Below are positions 34,492-43,751 of a stretch of DNA of 64,000 nucleotides, one piece after another. The number at the start of each line of letters is the position of its first letter. The first letter of the stretch is position 1. Source of the DNA: Elusimicrobiales bacterium (GTDB taxonomy: Bacteria > Elusimicrobiota > Elusimicrobia > Elusimicrobiales > UBA9959); assembly GCA_028713125.1 (NCBI GenBank), contig JAQTOU010000008.1:62001-126000 (forward strand). The letters run 5' to 3'. The position numbers and the translations under genes are program-made. The notes below the pieces were generated by a model. The model was not told where the DNA came from. It saw only the letters and a program-made list of their open reading frames with translations, and did not search any database.

Positions 34492-36032
34492 AGAATATTA
34501 TATTGTTCGGCGATCCTGAAAAAGCTGCGCGCAAAGAGAAGATGACGGAGTTCTTCAACCTCCTCACCATCCCGCTTTTCCTGGCCTTTGTGAATTCGGC
34601 TTTCTTCCGGATAGCGATGGTCGCCTTTACCGGCGGCCAGGGCGGCAGCGACACCAACGCCACGCTGACGAATATAAGCCTTGGAGCGCGCCATACCGGC
34701 GTCAATATCGGGACAGGGTTCATCCTGATGATCGTCATGGTCTATATCTGGGGCCGCCCGGCCTACCTTTACGTCAGAAATCCGGATGAGAAACTAAAAG
34801 CCAAGATCCGGGTCCGGCTGGGGAATGTATACCGCGACGCTTTCCTCATGCTTGTCATCGCCCAGGGCATCGCGCTGGCCGTCCCGGGTTTTACAGGCCG
34901 TCTTTCCTGGCAGCATTACGCCGCGGCCGGCATAGCCTTTCTCGCCCAGGCCGCGCTGGTGATAGCGCAGATAGACGCCCACCTTTCCAAGCAGAAGAAA
35001 CTGATCGAGGCTCTTTACGCGCCAGAGGAACTGTTTAGCCTGCGGTCTGGCTTCTCCATTCCCCTCTACGTGAAGGTCTCTTCGCTGATCATAGGTTTTG
35101 CGGTTATCCCTTTTATCCTCATCTATATCCTCTTCCTGAACAGGGTTCCCTGGGATGTTTTCGCGGCTGACCTGGGCATGATGCTCTTCCTCTCCGGTGT
35201 GCTTCTGCTCGGCGGTCTTTCTTCCATCTACAACGGCGTTCAGGTCCCGCTGGACGGGCTGATAGCCAAGATGAAGCGCGTAGCTGGCGGGGATTTCGTA
35301 AAGACCCGCATTTATTTCTCCGACGAGGTCGCCTATCTAAAAGCCGGCTTCAACGAAATGGTGGACGGGCTTAAGGAGCGGGAGGAGCTGCAGGATACCT
35401 TCGGCAAGTACCTGTCTATAGAGATAGCCAGGGAGCTCATAAAGAACAAGAAGGTGAACCTGGGAGGGGAGGACATGGTGGCGGCCGTGATGTTCTGCGA
35501 TATCCGGAACTTCACTCCGCTCAGCGAAAAGCTTTCAGCTTCGGAGCTGGTGGATTTCCTGAACAACTACTTCCACTATATTACCCCGCCGATAACCGCA
35601 AATAAGGGCGTCATCAACAAGTTCATGGGCGACGCCGTGATGGCGATCTATACCCCGCTGCTCGGCTCCGAGGACTATGCCGCCGACGCCGTGCGCGCGG
35701 CGGTCGGGATGCGGAAGGCGCTGGCCGAGCTGAACGCTTCCGGAAAGGCCCCCGGGGTAGTGGATTTTGGGATAGGGATACACGCCGGCAAGCTGGTGGG
35801 CGGGAACGTCGGGACGGCCTTCCGCCTGGAATATACTTTCATCGGGGATACCGTAAATATCGCCTCCAGGCTGGAGTCGAAAACCAAGGAACTGAACACC
35901 GATATAATCGTCAGCGGGGCCGCGCTGGAGATGGCCCGCGGTTCCCTCGGAAACTCGGTTTCCTTCGCTCCCCTCGGTAAGGTCGCGCTTAAAGGCAAAA
36001 CCGAAACGATGGAGCTCTATAAGGTAGTTTAG
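34488..36032 (+). CDS. Polytopic class III adenylate cyclase
   Basis: 514 residues. About six membrane helices (25-260), a HAMP-like linker (about 255-305, QVPLDGLIAKMKRVAGGDF) and a class III cyclase domain (about 325-500) with VMFCDIRNFTPLSEK, KFMGDAVMAIYTP and YTFIGDTVNIASRLES, so metal and transition-state residues are intact. The membrane part differs from the CHASE2 cyclase at 12437, so the two respond to different inputs. Overlap with the transporter gene suggests it reports on transport or on the same nutrient. Confidence 0.92.
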   Translation: MKNIILFGDPEKAARKEKMTEFFNLLTIPLFLAFVNSAFFRIAMVAFTGGQGGSDTNATLTNISLGARHTGVNIGTGFILMIVMVYIWGRPAYLYVRNPDEKLKAKIRVRLGNVYRDAFLMLVIAQGIALAVPGFTGRLSWQHYAAAGIAFLAQAALVIAQIDAHLSKQKKLIEALYAPEELFSLRSGFSIPLYVKVSSLIIGFAVIPFILIYILFLNRVPWDVFAADLGMMLFLSGVLLLGGLSSIYNGVQVPLDGLIAKMKRVAGGDFVKTRIYFSDEVAYLKAGFNEMVDGLKEREELQDTFGKYLSIEIARELIKNKKVNLGGEDMVAAVMFCDIRNFTPLSEKLSASELVDFLNNYFHYITPPITANKGVINKFMGDAVMAIYTPLLGSEDYAADAVRAAVGMRKALAELNASGKAPGVVDFGIGIHAGKLVGGNVGTAFRLEYTFIGDTVNIASRLESKTKELNTDIIVSGAALEMARGSLGNSVSFAPLGKVALKGKTETMELYKVV

Positions 36033-36042
36033 TTAAAATTAG

Positions 36043-36048
36043 TAAAAT
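36043..36048 (+). promoter_or_regulatory. -10-like TAAAAT just upstream of the XdhC gene
   Basis: TAAAAT ends 9 bases before the ATG at 36058, so the predicted mRNA start is within about 3 bases of the start codon and there is no ribosome-binding site. This resembles the leaderless arrangement seen at 46009, 50841 and 61865. Confidence 0.4.
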
Positions 36049-36057
36049 AATTACGCC

Positions 36058-36885
36058 ATGAAAGAAAATAAAAATATCATCAAACTCCTTTCCGAGGCCA
36101 TCGACGGCGGGCGCGGTGCGGCCTTTGTCACCGTTATCTCCGTGGGCGGCTCCACGCCGAGGGAAGCCGGCGCCAAAATGCTGGTTTATCCTGACGGCTC
36201 CATAGAGGGTACGGTGGGCGGCGGTTCCATCGAAGCGCTGACCATAAAGCAGGCCGTGGACTGCCTGAAGAAAGGCGAAGGCGGCAAGTTCGTTTTCGAC
36301 CTAAAGCCCGGCGGGAATACCGGGATGATCTGCATGGGCAAGATGGAAGTTTATATCGACGTATATAAAGACCCCCTGAAAATTTTGATACTCGGCGGCG
36401 GCCATGTCGGCGTCAAGATAGCCGAGGCCTGCCGCCTGGCCGGTTATCCCTACTCCGTGGCCGACGACAGGAAAGAGTTCGCCAATCCGGAGCGCTTCCC
36501 CGGAGCGCGGGCGATAATCAACGAGGCGCCGCATAAAGCCGTCGCGCTGGCCGCCCCGGACAAAGATACTTATGCCGTGATCCTGACGCGCGGCCACGCC
36601 CTGGACCGGGAGTGCCTCGAGGCCGTGATGAAAACCCCGGCGGCCTATATCGGGATGATAGGCAGCAAGGACAAGGTCGGCGAGATCTTCCGCCTGCTCG
36701 GGAAGAAAAAGCTTTACCCGCTCAAGGACCCCCGGGTGCATTCCCCCGTCGGGCTGAACCTGGGAGGCAAAACCCCGGGGGAAATAGCCGTCTCCGTGCT
36801 GGCCGAGATCATGAAACTGCATTACAAGCGCGACGGGGCGCATATGAGCGTGACTGGCGCCGGCCCGAAAGGTAAAGGCAGCTGA
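36058..36885 (+). CDS. xdhC: XdhC-family molybdenum hydroxylase maturation factor
   Basis: 275 residues. The N-terminal XdhC/CoxI domain (FVTVISVGGSTPREAGAKM, then EGTVGGGSIEA) is followed by a C-terminal Rossmann domain (ILILGGGHVGVKIAEA near 110) and the conserved GMIGSKDKV and SPVGLNLGGKTPGEIAVSV. XdhC binds molybdenum cofactor and helps add the terminal sulfur before insertion into xanthine dehydrogenase-type enzymes. It lies 17 bases before the gene of one such enzyme. Full length. Confidence 0.95.
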   Translation: MKENKNIIKLLSEAIDGGRGAAFVTVISVGGSTPREAGAKMLVYPDGSIEGTVGGGSIEALTIKQAVDCLKKGEGGKFVFDLKPGGNTGMICMGKMEVYIDVYKDPLKILILGGGHVGVKIAEACRLAGYPYSVADDRKEFANPERFPGARAIINEAPHKAVALAAPDKDTYAVILTRGHALDRECLEAVMKTPAAYIGMIGSKDKVGEIFRLLGKKKLYPLKDPRVHSPVGLNLGGKTPGEIAVSVLAEIMKLHYKRDGAHMSVTGAGPKGKGS

Positions 36886-36902
36886 ATTTCAAGGAATCGT
36901 TT

Positions 36903-38303
36903 ATGCCGAGTTTCATTCTTAACCAGCGGGTGGTCTCCACCGACGAAAGCCCGGGCCTGGTCCTGCTGGAATTCATCCGCGGCACGGCCTGCCTGTCGGG
37001 CACCAAGGAAGCCTGCCGCGAAGGCGAATGCGGCGCCTGCACCGTGCTGGTGGGCGCCAGGCAGGCTGACGGCAGCGTGGCCTATAAGGCCTGCGCCTCC
37101 TGCCTGCTGCCCATCGGCGACGTGGACGGCTGCCATATCGTGACCGTCGAGGGGCTCATAGGCGAGCCCCTGACGCTAGTACAGCGGCTCATCGTGGAGA
37201 ACAGCGCCTCGCAGTGCGGCTTCTGCACGCCTGGTATAGTCCTGTCCCTCACTGGTTTCTGCCTTGGCAGTCCCTCGCTTTCTTACGAAGAGGCTATTAA
37301 CGCGCTGGACGGAAATATCTGCCGCTGTACGGGCTACGTCTCCATCCGGAACGCCGCGCGGGCGCTGTGCGAAAAGCTGGCCGGGACGACGGCCGTCCCC
37401 TCCAAACGCCTGGACTCGCTCATTTTCTCGGGCGTAGTGCCTGAATATTTCCGCGCGATACCCGGCCAACTGTCGGAACTGCGGGCGGCTCCGGCGTCCT
37501 GCGGGAAGGACGCGGTGTTCGTGGCCGGCGGCACCGACCTTTTCGTGCAGAAGCCGGAGCAGCTGATGGAAAGCGGCCTCTGCTTCCTGTCGAAGCGCCG
37601 CGACCTGGACTATGTCCGCGTAGATGACGGCAGGCTGCTGGTAGGCGGAGCGGTAACTATAGAGGACTTCCGCAATGCGGCGCCAGTGCGGGAGCATTTC
37701 CCAGGCCTCCGGGAAGACCTGCTTCTTCACTCTTCCGCCATCCTGCGCAATAAGGCGACCCTGGCCGGCAATATCGTAAACGCCTCGCCCATCGGCGACG
37801 CGGCCATCATCCTGCTGGCGCTTGACGCCAGCCTCGTCATCACGGCCGCGGACGGCGCCAAACGCGAGGTCCCTCTGGCGAAATTCTACCTTGGCTACAA
37901 GAAAACTGACCTGGCCTGCGGCGAGCTCGTAAGCGAGATCGTCATCCCGCTGCTTCAGGCCGGCGCCCGCTACCATTTCGAGAAAGTCTCCAACCGGGCC
38001 ACGCTCGACATCGCGGCGGTCAATAGCGCGCTGAGAGTGACTACCGGTCCCGACGGCGCCATCACCGGCCTTATCCTGTCCGCCGGCGGCGTGGGGCCGA
38101 CCCCGCTCCTGGTAGGCGGCCTCGAGGCTTTCTACGGGCGGAAGCCCGACGCGGTAACGGCGGACGCCATCGCCAGGGCCGCCGAGGCCGCGGCTAAGCC
38201 TATAGACGATATCCGTGGCTCCGCGGTTTATAAAAAGCTGCTTACGGGCCAGCTTGTTCGCGCTCATTTCGCCGCGCCCGCCGCGGCGGGGGGTGCTGTA
38301 TGA
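36903..38303 (+). CDS. xdhA: Xanthine dehydrogenase-type small subunit: fused [2Fe-2S]2 and FAD domains
   Basis: 466 residues. The ferredoxin-like domain has CREGECGACTVL, the helical [2Fe-2S] domain CGFCTPGIV and CRCTGY. From about residue 195 a FAD-binding_5 domain follows (AVFVAGGTDLFV; LAGNIVNASPIGDAA) and the CO-dehydrogenase flavoprotein C-terminal domain. The electron path is Mo to both [2Fe-2S] to FAD to NAD(P)+ or another acceptor. Fusion of Fe-S and FAD domains matches bacterial XdhA and differs from the three-subunit enzyme on the other strand at 40876-44596. Its TGA overlaps the next ATG. Confidence 0.94.
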   Translation: MPSFILNQRVVSTDESPGLVLLEFIRGTACLSGTKEACREGECGACTVLVGARQADGSVAYKACASCLLPIGDVDGCHIVTVEGLIGEPLTLVQRLIVENSASQCGFCTPGIVLSLTGFCLGSPSLSYEEAINALDGNICRCTGYVSIRNAARALCEKLAGTTAVPSKRLDSLIFSGVVPEYFRAIPGQLSELRAAPASCGKDAVFVAGGTDLFVQKPEQLMESGLCFLSKRRDLDYVRVDDGRLLVGGAVTIEDFRNAAPVREHFPGLREDLLLHSSAILRNKATLAGNIVNASPIGDAAIILLALDASLVITAADGAKREVPLAKFYLGYKKTDLACGELVSEIVIPLLQAGARYHFEKVSNRATLDIAAVNSALRVTTGPDGAITGLILSAGGVGPTPLLVGGLEAFYGRKPDAVTADAIARAAEAAAKPIDDIRGSAVYKKLLTGQLVRAHFAAPAAAGGAV

Positions 38304-40564
38304 AGAACGGAGATATGGACATGCACGTGCGCGGCACGTCGCGGTTCGTGGACGATATTCCCGCTCCCGAAGGCTGCCTGCACGCGGTCCTTTTTACGTC
38401 CCCTGTAGCCCGCGGTAAAATACTCTCGCTCGATATCTCCGGGGCCGCCGCCGCCCCCGGCGTAGCCGCGGTCTATACGCACCGCGACGTTCCGGGCCTC
38501 AACCAGGTCGGCCATGTGCTTAAGGACCAGCCTTTGCTGGCCGTAGACAGCGTGGAATACATAGGCCAGCCCATCGCGCTGGTGGTAGCCGATACGCCGC
38601 GCAATGCCAGGCGCGCGGCGCAGCTCATCAGCGCGGATATCGAAAAGCTCGAGCCCGTTTTCGATCCGCGGGAAGCCGCCGCGAAAGGGCTGATCCACGG
38701 CGCCAGGCGCGTCCTCGTGAACGGCGACCCCGAGGCCGCTTTCGCCAAGTGCAAGATCGTCGCGCAAGGGCGGCTTTCGAGCGGGCCGCAGGAGCATTTC
38801 TATTTCGAAACCCAGCGCGCCCTGGCGGTGCCGGGCGAGCATGACACCATCAAGGTGCATGCAAGCGCGCAGTCGCCGGGCGCTTTCCACCGCCACCTCG
38901 CCGAAGTGCTGGGGATCCCTATGCACAAGGTGGAGCTCGACATCCGCCGGCTCGGCGGCGGGTTCGGCGGTAAGGAATCTACGGCGGTCTGGATAGTGGC
39001 GCCCGCCATGGCCGCTTTCATCCTTAAGCGCCCCGTCAAACTGGTGCTGGGCCGCAACGAGGATATAGCCACCACCGGGAAGCGCCACGCCTACGAGTAC
39101 GACTATAAACTGGGCCTGGACGCCGAGGGGAAGATCCTGGCCTATGAAATAGACCTTTTCCAGCATGCCGGCGCCTGCGCCGACATTTCCCTGGCCGTGC
39201 TGGGCCGCTCTTTCCTGCACGTCTCCGGTTCTTATAATATCCCCAATATCCGTATTTCCGCGGTAAGCTGCCGCACCAATATCCCGCCGAACAACGCTTT
39301 CCGCGGCTTCGGCGTGCCCCAGGGTACTTTCGCTATAGAAGCGGCGCTGAACCACGCCGCGGAACTGATGGGGCTGGAGGCGGAGATACTCAAGGGCGGG
39401 AACCTGCTGCGCGAAGGCGATACCCTGCCGTACGGCGTGAAACTCGACTCCGTGAACGCCGTGCGCTGCTGGCAGACGCTGGACAAGAAAGTGAATATTT
39501 CCGCGCGGCGCGCGGCGGTCGTGGAATATAACAATGACCACACCGATACAAAGCGCGGTCTTTCCGTGGTCCCGGTCAGTTTCGGGATCTCTTTCGCGCA
39601 GATGGCGCTTAACCAGGCCTCTTCGCTGGTCAATATTTACGTCGACGGGAGCGTCTCTGTAAGCACCGGGGCCGTGGAGATGGGGCAGGGCGTGAACACC
39701 AAGATCCGCGTCGTGGCGGCGCGCACGCTGGGCGCCAGCGTGGACAGGGTACGGGTGGATACCACCAATACCTCGAGGATCCCCAATGCTTCGCCCACAT
39801 CGGCCAGCTCAGGGGCCGATCTCAACGGCATGGCCACCAAGTTCGCCTGTGAGAAGCTTTACGAGCGTCTGCGGGACTTCGCCGCCAAACAACTCGGCCA
39901 GGCCGACCCCGCCGCGATCGTTATCCGCGACGGGATAATATACGACGGCGGGAAGACCGCCGGGCTGACCTGGGAAAAACTTGTGGCGGCCGCGCAGTGG
40001 GCGCGCGTCGACCTGTCGGAGCACGCTTTCTACGCCACGCCGAACCTGCATTATGACCTCAAGGCGGAACGCGGCCGGCCTTTCGCTTATTACAGCTACG
40101 CTGCCTCGCTGACCGAGGTTCTGCTGGACTGCGTACGCGGCACCTATACCATCGAGGCCATCGACATTGTGCAGGACGTGGGCGAATCGCTCTCTCCAGA
40201 AGTCGACCTAGGCCAGATCCACGGCGCGGTGGTCCAGGGCATCGGCTGGGCCACGCTGGAGCAGCTCCGCTACGGCGCCGACGGCAAAGTTCTGACCGGC
40301 GTGAGCGCCTACAAGGTCCCGGATATCAAATTTGTGCCGAAGCGCTTCGACGTTACGCTGCTGAAGGATTCAAGCAACCCTTATGCCGTGTGCAACAGCA
40401 AGGCCATAGGCGAGCCGCCCTTAGTGCACGGGCTGGGAGCTTACTTCGCCATCCTGGAAGCGCTGCGCGGCGTGCGCAGGGACAAAGCCGCGCCTTCACT
40501 GCCGCTTACTCCCGAGAAAGCTTTTATGTACCTGCATGCGCCGGCCGCCGGCGGGACAAAATGA
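38300..40564 (+). CDS. xdhB: Xanthine dehydrogenase-type molybdenum-binding large subunit
   Basis: 754 residues. Molybdopterin-contact motif GGGFGGKE at residues 219-226, AFRGFGVPQGTFAIE near 330, GAVEMGQGVNTK, and the catalytic glutamate Glu705 in AIGEPPL. These are all features of the xanthine dehydrogenase branch. It pairs with the fused Fe-S/FAD subunit encoded just before it (ATGA overlap) and is followed, again with ATGA overlap, by a MoaD-like gene. Hydroxylation of a purine such as hypoxanthine or xanthine is the best guess; the substrate-selecting residues were not resolved by eye. Confidence 0.93.
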   Translation: MKNGDMDMHVRGTSRFVDDIPAPEGCLHAVLFTSPVARGKILSLDISGAAAAPGVAAVYTHRDVPGLNQVGHVLKDQPLLAVDSVEYIGQPIALVVADTPRNARRAAQLISADIEKLEPVFDPREAAAKGLIHGARRVLVNGDPEAAFAKCKIVAQGRLSSGPQEHFYFETQRALAVPGEHDTIKVHASAQSPGAFHRHLAEVLGIPMHKVELDIRRLGGGFGGKESTAVWIVAPAMAAFILKRPVKLVLGRNEDIATTGKRHAYEYDYKLGLDAEGKILAYEIDLFQHAGACADISLAVLGRSFLHVSGSYNIPNIRISAVSCRTNIPPNNAFRGFGVPQGTFAIEAALNHAAELMGLEAEILKGGNLLREGDTLPYGVKLDSVNAVRCWQTLDKKVNISARRAAVVEYNNDHTDTKRGLSVVPVSFGISFAQMALNQASSLVNIYVDGSVSVSTGAVEMGQGVNTKIRVVAARTLGASVDRVRVDTTNTSRIPNASPTSASSGADLNGMATKFACEKLYERLRDFAAKQLGQADPAAIVIRDGIIYDGGKTAGLTWEKLVAAAQWARVDLSEHAFYATPNLHYDLKAERGRPFAYYSYAASLTEVLLDCVRGTYTIEAIDIVQDVGESLSPEVDLGQIHGAVVQGIGWATLEQLRYGADGKVLTGVSAYKVPDIKFVPKRFDVTLLKDSSNPYAVCNSKAIGEPPLVHGLGAYFAILEALRGVRRDKAAPSLPLTPEKAFMYLHAPAAGGTK

Positions 40565-40806
40565 AAAAGAAAATAACGCTGCGATACTTCGCCCTGATAG
40601 GCGAGCGCCGCGGCACCCAGACGGAGGCTTACGAAACGGAGGCCGGCACCGCCCGGGAACTGCTGCATGAGCTGCAAGCCGGCAATACCATCCCGCTGAC
40701 CACCAATATCTCGAAAGCCATCATAAACAACAAAATGTCGGAGTGGGACGATCCTATAAAGGACGGCGATTTGGTCACCCTGCTCTCGCCGTTCTCCGGC
40801 GGCTGA
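40561..40806 (+). CDS. MoaD/ThiS-like sulfur-carrier protein
   Basis: 81 residues from ATG 40561, which overlaps the stop of the large subunit gene. It has a beta-grasp pattern and ends SPFSGG; the terminal Gly-Gly is the site that is adenylated and thiocarboxylated in MoaD. The segment KDGDLVTLLSPFSGG is typical. MoaD supplies sulfur for the molybdopterin dithiolene. A dedicated copy inside a molybdenum hydroxylase operon is uncommon and could serve cofactor synthesis under inducing conditions. It was easy to place because an upstream in-frame extension would lie wholly inside xdhB. Confidence 0.85.
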   Translation: MKKKITLRYFALIGERRGTQTEAYETEAGTARELLHELQAGNTIPLTTNISKAIINNKMSEWDDPIKDGDLVTLLSPFSGG

Positions 40807-40818
40807 CCCTCTCTCTTC

Positions 40819-40866
40819 AAAAAGAACCGCCGCCGCACTTGTGAGTGCGGCGGCGGTTCTCTTTTT
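40819..40866. terminator. Strong bidirectional rho-independent terminator
   Basis: A perfect 16-bp stem, AGAACCGCCGCCGCAC (40823-40838) with GTGCGGCGGCGGTTCT (40845-40860), has a 6-base loop TTGTGA, an A5 run before and a T5 run after. It separates two convergent molybdenum hydroxylase operons. Confidence 0.96.
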
Positions 40867-40875
40867 GCTGGCGCT

Positions 40876-43221
40876 CTACTTTTTCTTTTCTAAGGCCTGG
40901 ATGGCCGCAAGCACTTTCTCCGGCGTGAACGGGAACTCGTTTACGCGCGCTCCCGTAGCGTTGTAGATGGCGTTGCCGATGACCGGCGCGGGCCCGTTGA
41001 TGCAAATCTCGGAGACGCTCTTGGCGCCGAAGGGCCCGGTATCCTCGTAAGATGGCACCAAAATGGTCTGCAGCGCCGGCCGGTCCCGCATCGAGTAGAT
41101 GTGGTAGTCGGCGAAGGAAGCGTTCATCATCCGGCCGTTCTGGAAAAGGTACTGTTCGGTCAGCGCGTAGCTGATCCCGTTGAGCGTACCGCCCTCGGTC
41201 TGGCCTTCGCAGAGCGTCGGATTCACGGCGGTTCCGCAGTCTATGGTCGAGACGTACTTTAGCACGCGGATGAAGCCGGTCCAGGTGTCCACCTCTATCT
41301 CCGCGTAGTGCGCGGCGAAGGGCGGCGGCGACTTCTTCGTGATATGCGAGGCCGTGCCGATGATCTGGTACTGGTTCTTCTGGTACAGCGAATAGTTGGC
41401 GATGTCGCTGTAGCTGACTTTCTTCTTTTCGTCCTTCCGGCTGAGGACAGCGGCGTTCTCGCAGAAGACCTCCCCGACCGGCAGGCCGAGCATCTCGGCG
41501 CCGGTGGCCAGGATCTGGCGCTTGGCGTCGGCGGCGGCCTTGCGGACCGCTTCGCCGGAGAGGTAGGTGGTGGAGGAAGCGTAGGCGCCGACGTCGAAAG
41601 GCGTCAGGTCGGTGTCGGAGGAGTAGACGATCATCTTGTCCGTGGTCGTCTCCAGCTCCTCGGCGGCGATCTGCGCCAGCACTGTATCGGAACCGGTGCC
41701 CAGGTCGGTGGCGCCGACGGTGAGGTTGAAGGAGCCGTCCTCGTTGATTTTGATCGCGGCGGCGCCCATGTCGATGTCCGGGATGGAGGAACCCTGCATC
41801 AGGCAGGCCATGCCGACGCCGCGGCGGAAGCGGCCGGTCTTGCCGCGCCAGTCCGTGCGCTTGTCCCAGCCGATGGCCTCGGCGCCCTGCACGATGCATT
41901 CGCCGAGTGCGTTGGAACCGACGGTCATCGGGGTGCCCTCCCGGCCCTCGCCCAGCGCGGCGAAGATAGGGGAACCTTCGTTCTCCCTTATGTGGTTCAT
42001 CTGCCGGAAAGCCTTGGGGTCCATGCCGATAGCCTCGGCCATCTGGTCCATGACCGATTCTATGGCGAAGAAGGCCTGGGTGGCGCCGAAGCCGCGGTAC
42101 GCGCCGCCGACGGGCAGGTTGGTGTAGTAGGACTTGCCGTCGAAGTGGATATTATCGCAGTGGTAGAGCGGCAGGGTCTTGCCGCCGGAGCAGGAGACCA
42201 CGGTGAGGCCGTGGCCGCCGTAGGCGCCGGTATTGTTGATGCAGTCCAAGCCGATAGCGCTGATGGTCCCGTCCTTCTTTACACCGGCGCGGAGCCGGAC
42301 GCGGAAGGGATGGCGGGTGCGGCCGGTGCGGAAGGTCTCCTCTCGGGTGAACTGCCAGAGCACGGAGCGGCCGGTGCGCAGCGCGAACATCGCAGTGACG
42401 TCGTCGAGCAGGACTTCCTGCTTGCAGCCGAAGCCGCCGCCGATGCGGGGCTTGATGACGCGGATGCGCTGCACCGGGATGCCGAGCGTCTGGGCGACGA
42501 TGCGGCGGCAGTGGAACGGAACCTGGGTCGAAGTGGTGATGACGATGCGCCCCGACGAGGCGATCTGGGCCATCGAAACATAGGGCTCGATGGGGCAGTG
42601 CTGCGCGTAAGGGGTCTCGAAAGTCTCGTCGAAAGTGAAATCGGCGTCCTTCATTCCTTTCTCGAAGCTGCCGGCCTCGCAGCCTACCTGGGCCACGAGG
42701 TTCTTCTTTGGCTCGTAGTGGACCGGGATCGGGACATGCGCTTCGGGCTCGTCGTGGATGACCGGGGCGCCGGGGGCCATGGCCTCGTCGATAGAAAAGA
42801 CGGGCTTGAGGAGTTCGTACTCGACCTTGATGACCTCTAGGGCGGCGAGGGCCTGCTCCTCGGTCTCGGCCGCCACGGCGGCGACGCGGTCGCCTACGAA
42901 GCGCACTTTCCTGTCGAACATGAAAGTGTCGTACGGGGACGGCTCTGGGAAGCCCTGCCCGGCGGTACAGTGCACGATGCGCGGCACATTGCCGTACCAG
43001 AGGACGGCTTTAACGCCTGGCATCTTCTCGGCTTTGGAGACATCGATCTTCTTTATGCGCGCGTGAGCGTGCGGGCTCCAGAGCATCTTGATGATGAGGG
43101 CGTCGTTGGGCACGAAGTCCGCGACGTAGGAATCCTTGCCCAGCGCGAGCTGGAGGGCGTCGATCTTGGTGACGGAATGGTTGACCTGCTTGAAATTCTT
43201 TGCTTTTTCGTGCCTGTTCAT
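40876..43221 (-). CDS. Molybdenum hydroxylase large subunit (second enzyme)
   Basis: 781 residues from the ATG at 43219-43221, which overlaps the TGA of the Fe-S subunit. Motifs: GGGFGCKQE (where the other enzyme has GGKE), AYRGFGATQAFFAIE, and the catalytic glutamate Glu738 in GAKSVSEIC. The GPFGAKSV.EI.INGPAP text is typical of the XdhA/purine hydroxylase/nicotinate-type branch of anaerobes. It works with separate Fe-S and FAD subunits encoded directly upstream. A purine or other N-heterocycle is the likely substrate. Enzymes of this branch in ssnA/ygfK neighbourhoods sometimes need selenium; that cannot be judged here. Confidence 0.93.
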   Translation of the reverse strand: MNRHEKAKNFKQVNHSVTKIDALQLALGKDSYVADFVPNDALIIKMLWSPHAHARIKKIDVSKAEKMPGVKAVLWYGNVPRIVHCTAGQGFPEPSPYDTFMFDRKVRFVGDRVAAVAAETEEQALAALEVIKVEYELLKPVFSIDEAMAPGAPVIHDEPEAHVPIPVHYEPKKNLVAQVGCEAGSFEKGMKDADFTFDETFETPYAQHCPIEPYVSMAQIASSGRIVITTSTQVPFHCRRIVAQTLGIPVQRIRVIKPRIGGGFGCKQEVLLDDVTAMFALRTGRSVLWQFTREETFRTGRTRHPFRVRLRAGVKKDGTISAIGLDCINNTGAYGGHGLTVVSCSGGKTLPLYHCDNIHFDGKSYYTNLPVGGAYRGFGATQAFFAIESVMDQMAEAIGMDPKAFRQMNHIRENEGSPIFAALGEGREGTPMTVGSNALGECIVQGAEAIGWDKRTDWRGKTGRFRRGVGMACLMQGSSIPDIDMGAAAIKINEDGSFNLTVGATDLGTGSDTVLAQIAAEELETTTDKMIVYSSDTDLTPFDVGAYASSTTYLSGEAVRKAAADAKRQILATGAEMLGLPVGEVFCENAAVLSRKDEKKKVSYSDIANYSLYQKNQYQIIGTASHITKKSPPPFAAHYAEIEVDTWTGFIRVLKYVSTIDCGTAVNPTLCEGQTEGGTLNGISYALTEQYLFQNGRMMNASFADYHIYSMRDRPALQTILVPSYEDTGPFGAKSVSEICINGPAPVIGNAIYNATGARVNEFPFTPEKVLAAIQALEKKK

Positions 43222-43751
43222 TTCTTCGCCCCCTTCGAGGAGGTTTTCTTGCCGGCGACAGGCCTCTTCGCGGTCGCGGCCTCCCGGCGGTCCAGCACCC
43301 TGCGCAGCGCGACCCAGATCTTCTCGTAGCCGGTACAGCGGCAGAGGTTGCCGTCCATGTACTCTTTGACGATCTCGTCGCTGAAATCCTTTTCGCTCTC
43401 CATAAGCGCGGTGGCGCTCATGACCATGCCGGGAATGCAGTAGCCGCACTGCACGGCGCCGGCCGCGATGAGCTCCTTCTGGAATTCACCGGGCTTGTCG
43501 AAGGTCCCGGCGCTCTCGATGGTGCGGACCTTGCGGCCTTCGGCCTGCATGGAGTAGAGCAGGCAGGCATAGGTGGCCTTGCCGTCCACCAGTACGGTGC
43601 AGGCCCCGCAGGTTCCCTGGCCGCAGCCGTACTTGGTTCCGCGGTAGCCTTCTCGGCGCAGCAGGGTAAGCAGCTTCTCGTCGGGCCTGGTATCAAAAGT
43701 CTTCTTCTCTCCGTTGAGGGTAAAGGAAACGGTGTGGGACGTCCTGGTCAT
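43218..43751 (-). CDS. Molybdenum hydroxylase [2Fe-2S] small subunit
   Basis: 177 residues. Two [2Fe-2S] centres: the plant-type CGQGTCGACTVLVDG with a later Cys in ATYACLL, and the helical-domain pair CGYCIPGM and CRCTGYEKI. The C-terminal 25 residues are Lys/Ala-rich. It passes electrons from the molybdenum centre to the FAD subunit. Its ATG overlaps the upstream stop (TAATG) and its TGA the downstream ATG, so the three subunits are translationally coupled in the order FAD, Fe-S, Mo. Confidence 0.95.
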   Translation of the reverse strand: MTRTSHTVSFTLNGEKKTFDTRPDEKLLTLLRREGYRGTKYGCGQGTCGACTVLVDGKATYACLLYSMQAEGRKVRTIESAGTFDKPGEFQKELIAAGAVQCGYCIPGMVMSATALMESEKDFSDEIVKEYMDGNLCRCTGYEKIWVALRRVLDRREAATAKRPVAGKKTSSKGAKK

